Part shown: positions 17,072-30,735 of the stretch, piece by piece
Layout of the letters: every line of letters begins with the position of its first letter
How positions within the stretch are numbered: position 1 is the first letter of the stretch
Assembly (NCBI GenBank): GCA_036169595.1
Contig: CM069768.1
Span: 1,795,001-1,835,000 of the forward strand
Source: Dictyostelium firmibasis
Taxonomy: Eukaryota; Evosea; Eumycetozoa; Dictyosteliales; Dictyosteliaceae
Length of the DNA: 40,000 nt
Reading direction: 5' to 3'
Program-made: the position numbers and the translations under genes
The notes under the pieces: generated by a model
Told to the model about the DNA's origin: nothing
Database searches by the model: none
What the model saw: only the letters and a program-made list of their open reading frames with translations

Positions 17072-17421
17072 ATGACAATCTTTGGTAAATATTAAAAAAA
17101 AATTATTTAGTTTTTTTAAAAATAAAAATTTCTTATTTAAATAAATATAAAAAAAAAAATCAAGCTTCAATCTGTAAATTAGGTAACACTAAATCAACTT
17201 CATCATCAATTGGATCAAGTAAAAGTACTGCTGCTTCATTTGGTTCCAATTCAGTAGCCTGTGGTGAATGTGGAACTGGAAGTCCATCTGGATTGGGGCC
17301 AAGAACTGGTGTTGTTAAAGCTGATATTGGTGCTAATGTTGATACCAATGGGTTATTAGGTTCAATTGGTAAAACTGTAAATGGTGTATTAGTCATTCCA
17401 GGTGGTTGTGGATGTGAATAA
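17072..17421 (+). CDS. HssA/B-like mini-protein E (89 aa)
   Basis: Model: join(17072..17084,17165..17421). First exon ATGACAATCTTTG, 80-nt intron GTAAAT...ATCAAG, junction codon G|CT. Product MTIFASICKLGN, Ser/Thr block, VACGECGTGSP, a more polar second half (DIGANVDTNGLLG) and the end GGCGCE. It shares the N-terminal half with D but its C-terminal half is different. The 3' end faces the second PPR-like gene. Confidence 0.88.
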
Positions 17422-17529
17422 AAAAAAAAAAAACAATATTGAAATAAAAAAAAAAATAAAAATTTTTTTGTTAATTATTATAATTTTTTTTCATATAATT
17501 TGTTTATAAAATTTTATAGAATTAATTTA

Positions 17530-20500
17530 TTAAATTTTCGTAACATTTCTAGTTAATGAAGTTTGAATTAAATAACGATTTATAAAAAGTTTATCTTCAT
17601 TTGTAAAGGTTTCTTTTTGTTGGAAAGGGATGAAAGATTTGACAAGATTTTCAACCAAAGGGTATTTTTTTGGAATATCTGGATTAGTTTCCACCGAAAT
17701 TTTAAAAGCATTTTTAATCAATGCAACGGAGCTGTGATCATTGATAAAACATCTTCTAAGAATTAGACTTGCAAATCTTAGTAGTTTTTCTGGACTATCT
17801 TTATATGCCAACAAGATAAGGTGAATTAATTCGGCAGGTAACTCAACAAAGGTGAATGATCCCTTTATAATTCTTCTAACTATATCGGGATGTCCCTCTT
17901 CGATTAAACATTTAAAGATTGCTGGGTATATTGCTTTTTTGTGGATTCTATTTCTTTCGGCCTCACCCAACAAAGTTAACCAATGATCTAAATTAGAAAT
18001 TGGTGGTACTGGAAAATATTTTGCATAGATTCTAACAGCCAATCGAATATGGTGTGATTTTAAGAAAACATTTGGAATGGAGAGAATGTTCTTTATTAGT
18101 CTATAGGCTTCTTTGACATCACCCTTTTTTAAACACATTGAAGCGGTTACCAAATTTATGAGATTTGGTGGTGTCATTGCATTGACAGTTTTCAAATAAT
18201 TTGAAATCGATACCAATAGATCGGTTTCAGATTCATTTTCGATGACTTTCTCCAAATATAGATACAAGGTGTTCACATCAATAGAGAGAGATTTAGTTTC
18301 AAACATTGAAACCAATAATCTAGTTGCATAATCCATCATATTTGTATTTAATAAACCCAATAAGAAGCCATTTCTAACATGTTCATTACTTGCAAATTTG
18401 ATATTCTCTTCGCTATCTAAATAACCTATAAGTTTTCTAAGAGAATTTGATTTTCCTAATGTAGTTGCATAGGCGATTTTATAATGATCTTCTAACACTA
18501 AAGCTGGTACATTTGATATAAACAATTCAAATTCATCGGCTTTATAAAGTTTAAACATTTTTTCAACCACTTTTAGAACGACTTCAAAGGGTGGTACTAT
18601 ACCTCCATTCTCCATTACTAACTTGTACAATGTTTGAATTTGACTAGCATTGAAAGAATTCAATGAAATATCCAATACATTCAAATAGAAAGATTTTGGT
18701 ATGAAATAATTGCTATGTTCATTTTGTTTTAGTACACAATCTCTGAAAAATTCGAATGATTTATCGTATTGGTGTGAATTATAAAGTTTAAAGAATTTAT
18801 AAATCATCTCCTCTGTACCTTTGTTTATGACATACTCTTCAAACTCTCGAACTGATTTGGCTTTTTTGTTTTTATAGTACTTGGCGAAATACTCAAAGAT
18901 GGGTGATTCTGGTGATGTTACACTATGAATCTTATCGTTCATCTCTTTCTTCCAATATGTCCATTCCAAATGCTCCATTCTAAACATATGATAGGAAAGA
19001 AAGTTTGAAAATGTATCTCTTGTTGGTGAAATATTGAATTCTTCCATCTTTAATCGATACCATCTCTCGGCGTCTTTATAGTAATCATCTAATAAACAAT
19101 TTTGTATAATAAGATCTGTCGCTTGTTCTCTAAATGTTATATTTTGATTTAAAAGGTAGTTATAATATTCTTGATACATTTTTTTATAATTTTTATTTAT
19201 TGGTTGACCAGTTATTGTTGATATTGATGTTGATGTTGGTATTGTTGCTGTTTCTGTTTCTGTTTCTATTTTTGTTGCTGTTTCTGTTTCTGTTTCTGTT
19301 TCTGTTTCTGTTTCTGTTGCTGATTTTGTTGAATTACTTTGGCCCCTAATAATTTCTAAATAATAAATGATTGTACCAACAATCCAAGGCGTACAAATCT
19401 TTCTATTAGCACTACAATGAGCTATAATGTCATCAAAATGTTCATAATGTTTAACGTCTAAGAAAAATTTAAATATTTGTGAAGCCATCTTTGCGGTTAA
19501 TTGGAAATTTAAATCTGAGGAAACTTTATACCAATAGAGGCATTCCTCTAAATTTTTATCTTTTAAAGATAAATAAATAAGATCCCTAATGTTTGAATTG
19601 TCTGGTACATAATGTTTAATCATTCTATTGTAGATTTTAATAACACCAGGTCTATTGGTATTTGCAGAGTTTACACTTATTAAAAGATTGTAGAATTGTT
19701 TTGTGATGGTTTTATTTTCCTCGAAATAGTCCAAAATATCATCCATCTTATCCATCAATGGGATGAGATGTGGTGATATGCTACCTAAAAACTTTATACT
19801 TCTAAACCAATGTGGATTTTTATCGGATACATTCTTCAATACATCTACTGCTTTATCTTGCATACCACTATTGATGAATAGTATAATCAATGTTAATGTA
19901 GTGTTAATATACACACTTTTACCAGCGGATTCAAGTTTCTCCAATAATGGTAACGCAGATTCAATGTCACGATGATTCTTTAGGTAAGCTATTGCCATTT
20001 CATTCATCAATTGAACTGGTACACCCAAGTCTTTGTCTGTCTCTATTCTTTGCTTCAATGTTTTGAGAACTGATGCATCTCTTTCAAAATTTTTTAAAAT
20101 AGCTAAATAGGTTTGTTCTGGTAGACTACTACCCATTGAAAACAATAAATCAACTAGTTTCTTTGCTTCATCAATCATACCCATCTCTGTATAGAAAAAC
20201 AAGGTCATATTGATCATATAAATATTTTGAGTTATATCCATCTTATTAATATAACTTAAAACATTTAAAAACTCTAATGATTTTAACTTTCTAAATTTTA
20301 ATATAAATACTTCAATTATAGTTATCTCTTTAGTCTTTATTACATTTGAACACCATTCGAATAAATGTTTAACAAATTCTTCATCTTGTGATTGTATTAT
20401 CATTTCTTTAATTCTTTTATAATTTTATATCATATATTTATATAATGTTAATAATTATTATAAGATGAGTATATAAAATAATTGATGAATAAATAAAGAA

Positions 20501-20907
20501 TATTGAATAATTTACTTTAAAACATTAATTTCACCAGATTTATCGATTAATTTCCTATTACAGATATGATAAACTTCAATTTGATCAGGTTTTGCATGTA
20601 AAAACTTCGAACTTTCAATTTTTTTATTTTTGAATAAAACTTTTTCTCTTTGGCTAAAATATTGTGATGGTGAATCTTTAATTACTATTTTTTGTGCACC
20701 TTCAAATTGATCATTTCCAGATCCTGTTAGTAATGACTCTGATTCTATTGTTTGTGTTGATTGTTCAATCGCTATTTTACTTGAACAAAATCTCTTTATA
20801 ACTATATTAGATCCTGTTACTTTTATTGGCTGATGACCAGTTATTATATTATTGAATGCATAATGTTTAATAAAACCTTTTGAACAATTCTTTATTAAAC
20901 CATTCAT
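17530..20907 (-). CDS. PPR-like mitochondrial protein, two exons (1091 aa)
   Basis: Model: complement(join(17530..20413,20516..20907)). The 102-nt intron (GTAAAT...AAAAG) joins AA|A to give Lys131, and the frame continues IKEMIIQSQ. Exon 1 supplies a basic N-terminus with IKRFCSSKIA, a likely mitochondrial targeting peptide; exon 2 alone would start at an internal Met. The body is a long array of helix pairs of PPR character, e.g. IYMINMTLFFYTEMGMIDEAKKLVDLL, shortened here as MTLFFYTEMGMIDEAKKL. A Thr-Glu dipeptide repeat lies near residues 500-525, probably a spacer loop. The likely role is mitochondrial RNA metabolism. It is on the same strand as the PPR-like gene at 13004. Confidence 0.8.
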
Positions 20908-21217
20908 TATTATTATTTTATTATTATTATTATTATTTTTATTATTATTATTTGGTTACTTTATTTAAATAATTGTTTCAAATAAAAAATAAAATAAAAT
21001 AAAAGGATAATACTAAATGGCTGTGAAAAAGTTAAATAAAAAAATCTTTTTTTTTTTTAATATTTTTTTTTTTTTTTAAAAATTCGTTTTTTTAAAAAAA
21101 AAAAAAATTAAAAAAAAAAAAAAAAGAAAAATTAGATTTGTGAATGTTTTAATTTTGTTTTTTTTGGTTTAAATATGTTTTTTTTTTTTTAATTTTATTA
21201 TCTTTTAATTGTTTATT
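20908..21217. other. Intergenic, AT-rich
   Basis: Lies between two minus-strand genes. It holds an ATT-rich stretch and A/T runs; it presumably contains the promoter of the 1091-residue PPR-like gene. Nothing else is seen. Confidence 0.65.
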
Positions 21218-23917
<2,700 letters not shown>

Positions 23918-24386
23918 GATAAATTTATATGTAAATGCTTGTTATTACTTGTTTTTTTTTTTTTTTTTTTGAAAACTTTTAGAAAATTGGTGATACTAAT
24001 TAATAGTACTCTTTTACTTTATTTTTTTTTTTGAAGATGTGAAAAAAAAAAAAAAAAAATGAAAAAAAAAAGATTTTTTTATAAATTTTTTTTTTTTTTT
24101 TTTTTTTTTTTGGTTTTTTTATTTTTTTGTTTTTTTTATTTTATTTTTTTGGTTTTATTTCCTATTTTTTTTTTTTTTATTTTTTTCTCAGTTTAATCAT
24201 ATGAGGTAAAAAAAAACATTTTATCAAAAATATATTGGAATTATTACAATTTAATATTTTTATAATAATAAAAAAAATAAAAAAAACTTTCACACAAAAA
24301 ATTTAATAAATTTATTTAATTTTTAAAAATAGTAAAAAAAAACTGATCAGTTTTTATAAATATTATTTTTTTATTTTTTCAAATTT
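23918..24386. other. Intergenic, homopolymer-rich
   Basis: Long A and T runs only. It carries the promoter of the ZNF598-like gene and the 3' end of the PEBP gene. No gene is seen. Confidence 0.7.
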
Positions 24387-25117
24387 TTATATTTGTTTTG
24401 GCTTTTCTTTGGATCCTATCAATTCGTTCATTAATTTTTCAACTGAATCATCATATTCACATTCAAAATAATTTATTCCTTCAACAGTTAAATTCCATTT
24501 TTTTATAAAATCTTCTGAACACCAATCTTTTCTATTTTCAATACTTTTTTTTTTTTTTTTTTTTTAATTTTTATTTTTCTTTTAGTTTTTATTATTACTA
24601 TTTTTTTTTTTTTTTTTTTTAATTTTTATTTTTATTTTTATTTTTATTTTTATTTTTATTTTTATACTTACGTAAATGGTATTTTAAATTCACCAATAAA
24701 ATCTAATTTTGAAATTTGTTTACATAAAATGAAAATATAACGATGTAAACCTGTACCTATTAATGGTAAAGGTTGAATATATTTTACAAGTTCATCACCT
24801 TTGGAAATATTATTACCCTTTATATTGATTGTTATCCATTGTTTAAGTTCACCCTCTAATCTATTGATTTTTGATGGTTCATCAACTGAAACTAAAATTA
24901 ATGTAAAGTATTGGTTTTCTTCACTATTGTCCTCTTTTAGTAAATATTCAATCGTAGGTTTTTCATGTATTGCAATTGGCATTAATTTGTCTCCCATATC
25001 TATAAAACGAATTCCATATTTCACTTTTAATTGCCTATTTGGTATTGTCTTTATAATGTTTGGTATTATTTCATTTGTTTTTAATTTTTCAATCTCTTCT
25101 TTTAATGATAAATCCAT
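24387..25117 (-). CDS. Phosphatidylethanolamine-binding protein (PEBP) family, two exons (200 aa)
   Basis: Model: complement(join(24387..24543,24672..25117)); the intron is 128 nt, GTAAGT...AAAAG, junction codon AC|T. PEBP fold marks: YGIRFIDMGDKLMP (N-terminal strand and ligand loop), VDEPSKINRLEGELKQW then ITINIKGN (cf. DPDAPSR...WLVVNIPG), and GTGLHRYIFIL (the GxHR motif). The second exon supplies the family's end, WCSEDFIKKWNL...GINYFECEYDD. PEBPs bind phospholipid head groups and modulate kinase signalling; mitoribosomal mL38 shares the fold, but the 200-residue size fits a free PEBP. The DPDAPS motif is shortened to DEPS, so ligand binding may differ. Confidence 0.85.
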
Positions 25118-25121
25118 ACTT

Positions 25122-25186
<65 letters not shown>

Positions 25187-25531
25187 GTTTTGTTTTTATT
25201 AAAATTCACCCAAATTTTAATTCGAACAAAAACTTTTTTTTTTTCTTTTTTCTTTTTTCTTTTTTTTTTTTTTTGTTGTTTTTATTTATTTTTATATTTT
25301 TTTTTTTAATTTTTTTAAATTAATCATATTGTGTTATAAACCACAAAAAAAAAATAAAAAAAAAAAATAAAAAAAAAATAAAAAAAAAAAAAAAACAAAA
25401 AAAAGGAAATTTGTAATTATTATAATTTTAATTTTTTTATTTTTATTTGTATGTTAAATTTTTTTTTTAATTTTTTTTATTTATTTTTTATATTTGTTAT
25501 TTTCTTATTAAACAAATAAAAAGTTTTTAAA
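25118..25531. other. Divergent promoter region, PEBP / BBE-like oxidase
   Basis: Begins with a (TTTA)n tract (about 25123-25185) and is otherwise A/T runs. No gene is seen. Confidence 0.7.
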
Positions 25532-27000
25532 ATGGAAAAATTTATTAAAGAAATTAATGGAGTTGTTTATGAAAAAAATAGTATAGAATATGAAAATTCA
25601 CTTTTGGAACGATGGAATATTGATGTTCTCTCAATTAAAAAGCCAGAAGTGATAGTTTTACCTAAAGATGAAAATGATATCATAAATTCAATAAAATATT
25701 GTAAAGAAAATAATATTGAGATAGGAATTAAAAGTGGTGGACATGGATTTCATAGTGTAATTCTTTTTTTAATAACAAAAAAAAAAAAAAAAAAATTAAT
25801 TATTAAAATAATTTCTAATATTTTTATTTTTATTTTTATTATTTATTTTATTTATTAAAAAAAATTAAGAATTGTAAAGGATTACTTTTAGATTTAAAAC
25901 TATTAAAAGGTATAAAATATAATGAAAATGAAGAAACTGTTACAATTGAATCAGGTTGTACATTGGGTGAAATGGATAAATTGAATCAAAAAAATGGATA
26001 TGTTATTCCGTCTGGTATAGTTTCAGATACTGGTGTTTGTGGATTAACATTGGGTGGTGGTCTTGGTTATTTAACTAGAAGTTATGGTTTAACATGTGAT
26101 TCATTATTACAAGTTAAATTAATAACATGTAATGGTGATATTAAAATAGTTAATAAAGATACAGATTCACAACTACTATGGGCTTTAAAAGGTGCAGGAT
26201 CAAATTTTGGAGTTGTAACAGAGATGAAATTTAAATTAAATAAATTAAATAAAATTTATTTTTCAAATCATTCAATTGAAACCAATGAAAATAATGGTAT
26301 TGAAAAAATTGAAAAACTTATTGAATTCATAAAGAATAATCAAAAAATTAAAGAATTTTCAGTTACAATTGCAATAAACTCAACAGAATTATTATTATTT
26401 TCAGTTTATAATGGAGATAGTGGAAAATCATTTTTAAATGATATGAATAAAATAATTTTTAATGAAGATCATATAGATTTTCAACCAATCGATTATACTA
26501 CTTTACAATCATGTCTTGATAATGCATTACCACGTGGCAAAAGATATTATAAAAGAGGAATTTTCATTAAAGATGAATTAGAAGTTTATCATGTAAAAAA
26601 TATTATTCAATCATTTAAAAATCATCCAGATGAAAAAAATTTAAGTTTTACAATAAATCAATTAGGTGGAGAATTTAGTAAAAATGATAATTCATCATTT
26701 TCATTTAGAGAATCACTTTATCATATTGCAGTAGTAACAAAATTATCAAATGAAAATGAAAATGAAAATCAACAAAAAGAAAATAATCATCACAATGATA
26801 AACTAAAAAACCAAGTTTATGATTGGACAACTAAAACTTTAGAATTATTTTCAAGTTCAAGAATTGGATATTATTCAAATATTAATGATTCAAATTTATC
26901 AACTAATAATTATTATGGTGAAAATAGTAAAAAATTAAAAGATTTAAAATTAAAATATGATCCAAATAATTTTTTTAATAATAATCCAAATATAAATTAA
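25532..27000 (+). CDS. BBE-like FAD-linked oxidase, two exons (451 aa)
   Basis: Model: join(25532..25756,25870..27000); the 113-nt intron is GTAATT...AATTAAG, phase 0. FAD-binding PCMH-type oxidase of the berberine-bridge-enzyme-like group, which oxidises alcohols, sugars or related substrates with O2. Evidence: SGGHGFHS at the end of exon 1 (the His that typically links FAD covalently), NCKGLLLDL, GVCGLTLGGGLGYLTRSYGL, LLWALKGAGSNFGVVTEM, and the C-terminal BBE motif LKLKYDPNNFF. The Cys used for a second FAD link in plant BBE is not evident at its usual place, so single His attachment is inferred. No signal peptide, so probably cytosolic, unlike many secreted relatives. Substrate unknown. 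Confidence 0.9.
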
Positions 27001-27194
27001 ATTTTTAAAAAAAATAAATAAAAATAATTCTTTTTTTTTTTTAATTTTAAATAATTTTACATTTTTTTTTATTTTTATTTTTTATTTATTTATATATACA
27101 GTTTTTTTATTAAATTAAATAATTATTTTAATTTAATTTTTAAATATTATATTTTATATTTTTATATTTTATATTTGTTTTTTTTTTTTTTAAT

Positions 27195-27443
27195 TTAACA
27201 ATTCCATAATGGACGACTATAACTAAAAACTGAATATGGATTAATTGTAACTTTATTTGATGAAAACTCTATATTATTTTCATTTTCATTATATATTTTA
27301 TTATTTAATGAGTTTGATGAGTTTGTTAAATTAATAATTGATTCTATTTTTTTATATAAAAAAAAAAAAAAAAATTTTAATTAATATTAATACTTTTTAT
27401 TTTTATAAATATAAATTTTATATTTATACATACTGAATAACAT
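27195..27443 (-). CDS. Small two-exon gene, MLFK family copy 1 (52 aa)
   Basis: Model: complement(join(27195..27343,27434..27443)). First exon ATGTTATTCA (10 nt), 90-nt intron GTATGT...AAATAG, junction codon A|AA (Lys). The product starts MLFKSIINLTNSSNS and ends SYSRPLWNC. The second gene at 30148 has the same first exon, the same phase and the pattern MLFKS..LxNSS...RPxxxxC, which supports both. The general build (tiny first exon, Ser/Asn-rich body, Cys end) recalls Dictyostelid small-protein families such as sigN and UPF0512, but I cannot confirm membership. TATAAATA lies at 27487-27494 and a C-rich leader between it and the ATG. Function unknown. Confidence 0.72.
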
Positions 27444-27466
27444 TTTTAAAAAGGGTGATTAAAAGT

Positions 27467-27494
27467 GGAGGGGGGTGGTAAATATATATTTATA
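27467..27494 (-). promoter_or_regulatory. TATA box and C-rich leader of MLFK copy 1
   Basis: On the minus strand TATAAATA (27487-27494) is followed by ACCACCCCCCTCCACTT (27466-27482), then the ATG at 27443. Such a C-rich block is striking in this AT-rich DNA. Confidence 0.45.
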
Positions 27495-27989
27495 TTTTTA
27501 GTAAAAACTTTTTTTTTTTTTTTTTTTAATTAATAAAAATTAATAAATTAATAAATAAATGATATTAAAAAACTATTTTAAAAGTTTTATTGATGATTTT
27601 TATTTTTATTTTTTGTGTGAAATGATGATTAACTGTTTTTTTTTTCATTACTATTTATATTTCCCCATTTATTAATATCCTAAATTTAGGTAAAAAATGA
27701 TGTTATTTTGCTATTCTCAATGCATTCTTTGAAATTATTGATTTTTTTAAATAATTATATATTATTTTGTAACTACATGTTGATGCAAACAAATTTAATT
27801 CAAAATTAAATAAATTTTAAATGGCTTTAAAAAGTATTTGAGATTTTTTTTAAATATGGATTTAAAATTTTAATGTTTTCGGAACCGGTTTGATCATTTT
27901 ATTGACTGTTTTTAAAATTGGTATGTACACAAGTAAAAATATCATTATTTCTTTAATAAATATTAATATTGTGAGTTATTTTTATATGA

Positions 27990-28062
27990 TTTACTTGTTA
28001 AAAAAATCAAATTTTAAATAAATAAATTAAAATTTGATTTTTTGTTTTAACACACAAGTAAA
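27990..28062. repeat. Long imperfect inverted repeat (hairpin)
   Basis: The left arm starts TTTACTTG, then TTAAA and AAAATCAAATTTTAA; the right arm is its complement with a small insertion, ending CAAGTAAA. The loop is about 9 nt around 28017-28025. A further CAAGTAAA copy lies at about 27930. Confidence 0.75.
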
Positions 28063-29776
28063 GATTTAAAAAATTAAATTTTTTTTGTGTGTTGATTTTT
28101 TTTTTTTTTTTTTCATTAAATTTTAATTAATAATAAAATATTAATAATAAATGAAAATTTAAAAAAAAAAAAAAAATAAAAAGGTATTTAAAATTGTGTC
28201 ATTGAATTTTTACAAATTTTGAATTGAATGTTGACGAAATTATGCTTGTTTTAAAATTTTATATGGAAATCAAAAAAAAAAAAAAATTATTGTTGACATC
28301 ATATCTATTATGGAGTAAGTTATTACTGGCGATGTTATTATTTTTTAAAAAAAAAACAATTTATTATATCGTCAACATTATCAATTTATTTTAGATTCTC
28401 ACAATTTCATTATATGGTCTCACAAATTAATTAATATTTAAATTGATGTTAATAATTTGGTTATAACCACAAGAAAAATTTAAATAAAACCATTATTTTT
28501 TTAAAATAAATTTTAATGTTGATGGTGATATACAATGATTTTACATTTTTAAAATTGGAATTGTTGATGTTTTCAAATAAAAAAATTTATTAATTATATG
28601 ACAACATTATAATTTTACTATTGATTGAGGTAATATTAACTATAACATCATGAAAAATTTGTAAAACTATTCAATTTTTTACATTTTTTTTTTTTTTTGA
28701 TGATATCACTTTTTTAAAAACGATCTCTATAATTGAGGGGAAATAATAGAAGACTGATTTTTTTTGTAAAGTCTCTCATTTATGATGCAATCATTAAATA
28801 TCATCATTTTTCTATCACTTTAATAAAAAAAAAAAAATTTAAATTACCGATTTTATTTTTAAATAAATGACGCTATTAATGAAGATAAGAATTGTTTTTT
28901 TTATTTAAAAAATAAATTACCAATGATTAATTGATAATCAATGATTTTATAGATTGGTTTAATCCTCTATTATAATTTCATTTTCAATTTACTAACAAAT
29001 AATTTATTTTTTTTACATATATTTAATTAAAAATTTTATTAATTATTTTTTTTTCTTTTTTTTTTATTTCTTTTTTTTTTTCAAACCCAACCATTTATTT
29101 TTTTATTAACTTTTTTTTTAAATTTCATAACTCACTTTTCTAATTTTAAATAAACAACAATCAAAAATTAATTTATATTAATTATTTTCTTTTACTTTTA
29201 TTAATTAATATTTTTTTGAAATTCCTATTTCTTGTTTCTCAAATTTAAATAAACAAAAATCGATAAATGTAAAAAAAATTTTAAAAAAACTAAATTTATA
29301 AATAATTTAAAAAAAAATTTTGGAATGGTTTTATTACTTTAACTAATAAATAAATATTTCAATTATAAAAATAATCAATTAATAAAATTATCCAGTTTTT
29401 TTAATTAAATATTAAATAATAAAAAATCATTAATGAATTTTAATAAAAAAAAAAACAAATTATAATTTATAATAGATAAAAAAAAAAAGAAATATTTTTA
29501 TTCATCAATTAATATATTAATTACAATGATTAAAAAAAAAAAACTAAAAACTATATATTTTAAAGTTCTTTTTATAGGTATAATTTCTATTCAACTTTTT
29601 AATCTCATTTTTTTTATAAATAAAACTTGATTGTGATAATATCAAAATCAATTTTTTTTCTCTTCTTTAACCAATAAAAAAACTGATTACACCATAAATT
29701 TAAAAATAAATAATAATATATATATTATAAACTTGTGATATTATCATTAAAACCGAATACTTTCCTTGTTGTTTTT

Positions 29777-29805
29777 TGTGTGTGAAAGAAAGTGTGGTTA
29801 TTTAC
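29777..29805 (+). promoter_or_regulatory. TG-rich elements upstream of MLFK copy 2
   Basis: TGTGTGTG (29777-29784) and GTGTGGTTATTTAC (29792-29805), about 345-370 nt before the ATG at 30148. They resemble the GTGTGGT element before HssA/B-like D and the G-boxes known from Dictyostelium developmental promoters. Assignment by resemblance. Confidence 0.35.
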
Positions 29806-29961
29806 TTTTTTTTTTTTGATTAAAAAAAAAAAAATCAAATTTAATTTAAAATTAAATAAAATTAAATTATTTAGATATGTTGTCAACACCCAAATTACAA
29901 ATTAACAAATGAAATCAAAGAGGTATAATAATTGTTATTTCGAAAATCCAACCAACATAAA

Positions 29962-29969
29962 TATAAATA
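29962..29969 (+). promoter_or_regulatory. TATA box of MLFK copy 2
   Basis: TATAAATA inside ATATAAATAGAG, about 180 nt before the ATG of the small gene. Confidence 0.4.
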
Positions 29970-30147
29970 GAGAAATTATTTTTTTATATTAATCATTAAA
30001 TTCAAAACAATTAAAACAATAAAAACAATTAAAAAAAAACCATAGTTTTTTTTCTAAAATTATTTATTAAAAAAAAAAAAATCTTATTTATTTAAAAAAA
30101 TCCTATTTACTTCATTGAATTTTTCAATTATTTATTTTTTAAAAAAA

Positions 30148-30431
30148 ATGTTATTCAGTATGTATTTTTTTTTTTATTTTCCCAAAAAAAAATTAAAAAA
30201 AAATGTATAAAAAAAATAATATTAATTAAATCTAAATTTTTTTTTTTTTTTCTTTTTTTTCAATCTTCAGAATCATTAAATCAATTATTTAACTCATCAT
30301 CATCAATGAAATCATCAATTGTAAATTCTTCATTATCAACTTCAAATATTTCTTTTGATTTAAATACAATTCAAGGTACTAATAAATACTATAATAGTAT
30401 TTTTACTCGTCCACAAATGTATCAATGTTAA
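30148..30431 (+). CDS. Small two-exon gene, MLFK family copy 2 (56 aa)
   Basis: Model: join(30148..30157,30271..30431). First exon ATGTTATTCA (10 nt), 113-nt intron GTATGT...CTTCAG, junction codon A|AA. Product MLFKSLNQLFNSSSS..., a Ser/Asn-rich middle, and the end FTRPQMYQC. It shares the first exon, intron phase, start MLFKS and RP-x4-Cys-stop end with the gene at 27195-27443. No signal peptide or known domain; the hydrophobic content is low. A single C-terminal Cys could be lipidated or form disulfides, but no CAAX box is present. Function unknown. Confidence 0.75.
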
Positions 30432-30666
30432 AGTTGTGCATTTGATTATGTTTAAAAAAAAAAAAAAAAAAAAAATTTATTTATAAAAAGAATACCATGA
30501 CACTTTGTGGTGAATAATCAAATTTTTTGGTATCTCTAAATTAGTTTTTATTTTATATGACTTGTAATATAAACAATAAAATAAAAAACACTTGGTCGAC
30601 TAATATTCACACGAATATTCAAATAGAAATATAAACAATAAAACAGATGTAGTTTTTTTTTTCAAA

Positions 30667-30698
<32 letters not shown>

Positions 30699-30735
30699 AT
30701 TTTTTTTTTCATTTATTCTATACTATTACTTTTAT
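30432..30735. other. Convergent intergenic region
   Basis: Lies between MLFK copy 2 and mL49. It contains a direct repeat ATATAAACAATAAAA (about 30567 and 30630) and long A/T runs. No gene is seen. Confidence 0.65.

Larger units (their letters stand above)
27444..30147. other. 2.7-kb non-coding gap between the divergent MLFK genes
   Basis: No convincing coding exon was found on either strand. From about 27700 to 28900 the sequence is less homopolymeric than other gaps here and holds two inverted-repeat structures (27990-28062; 28698-28806). From 29000 to 29700 it is plain AT-rich DNA. Near 29777-29969 lie TG-rich elements and a TATA box attributable to the 30148 gene. It could be a long regulatory region or contain non-coding RNA genes; neither can be decided from sequence. 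Confidence 0.55.

Noticed and set aside
25060-25323. Open frames over the PEBP/BBE intergenic region with a YLFI repeat
   Set aside because: Caused by the (TTTA)n tract and T-runs.
29526-29630. 34-codon open frame starting MIKKKKLKTIYFKVLF with a hydrophobic stretch
   Set aside because: Short, made of A/T-only codons, no introns, no relative in the window; chance is the simplest explanation.
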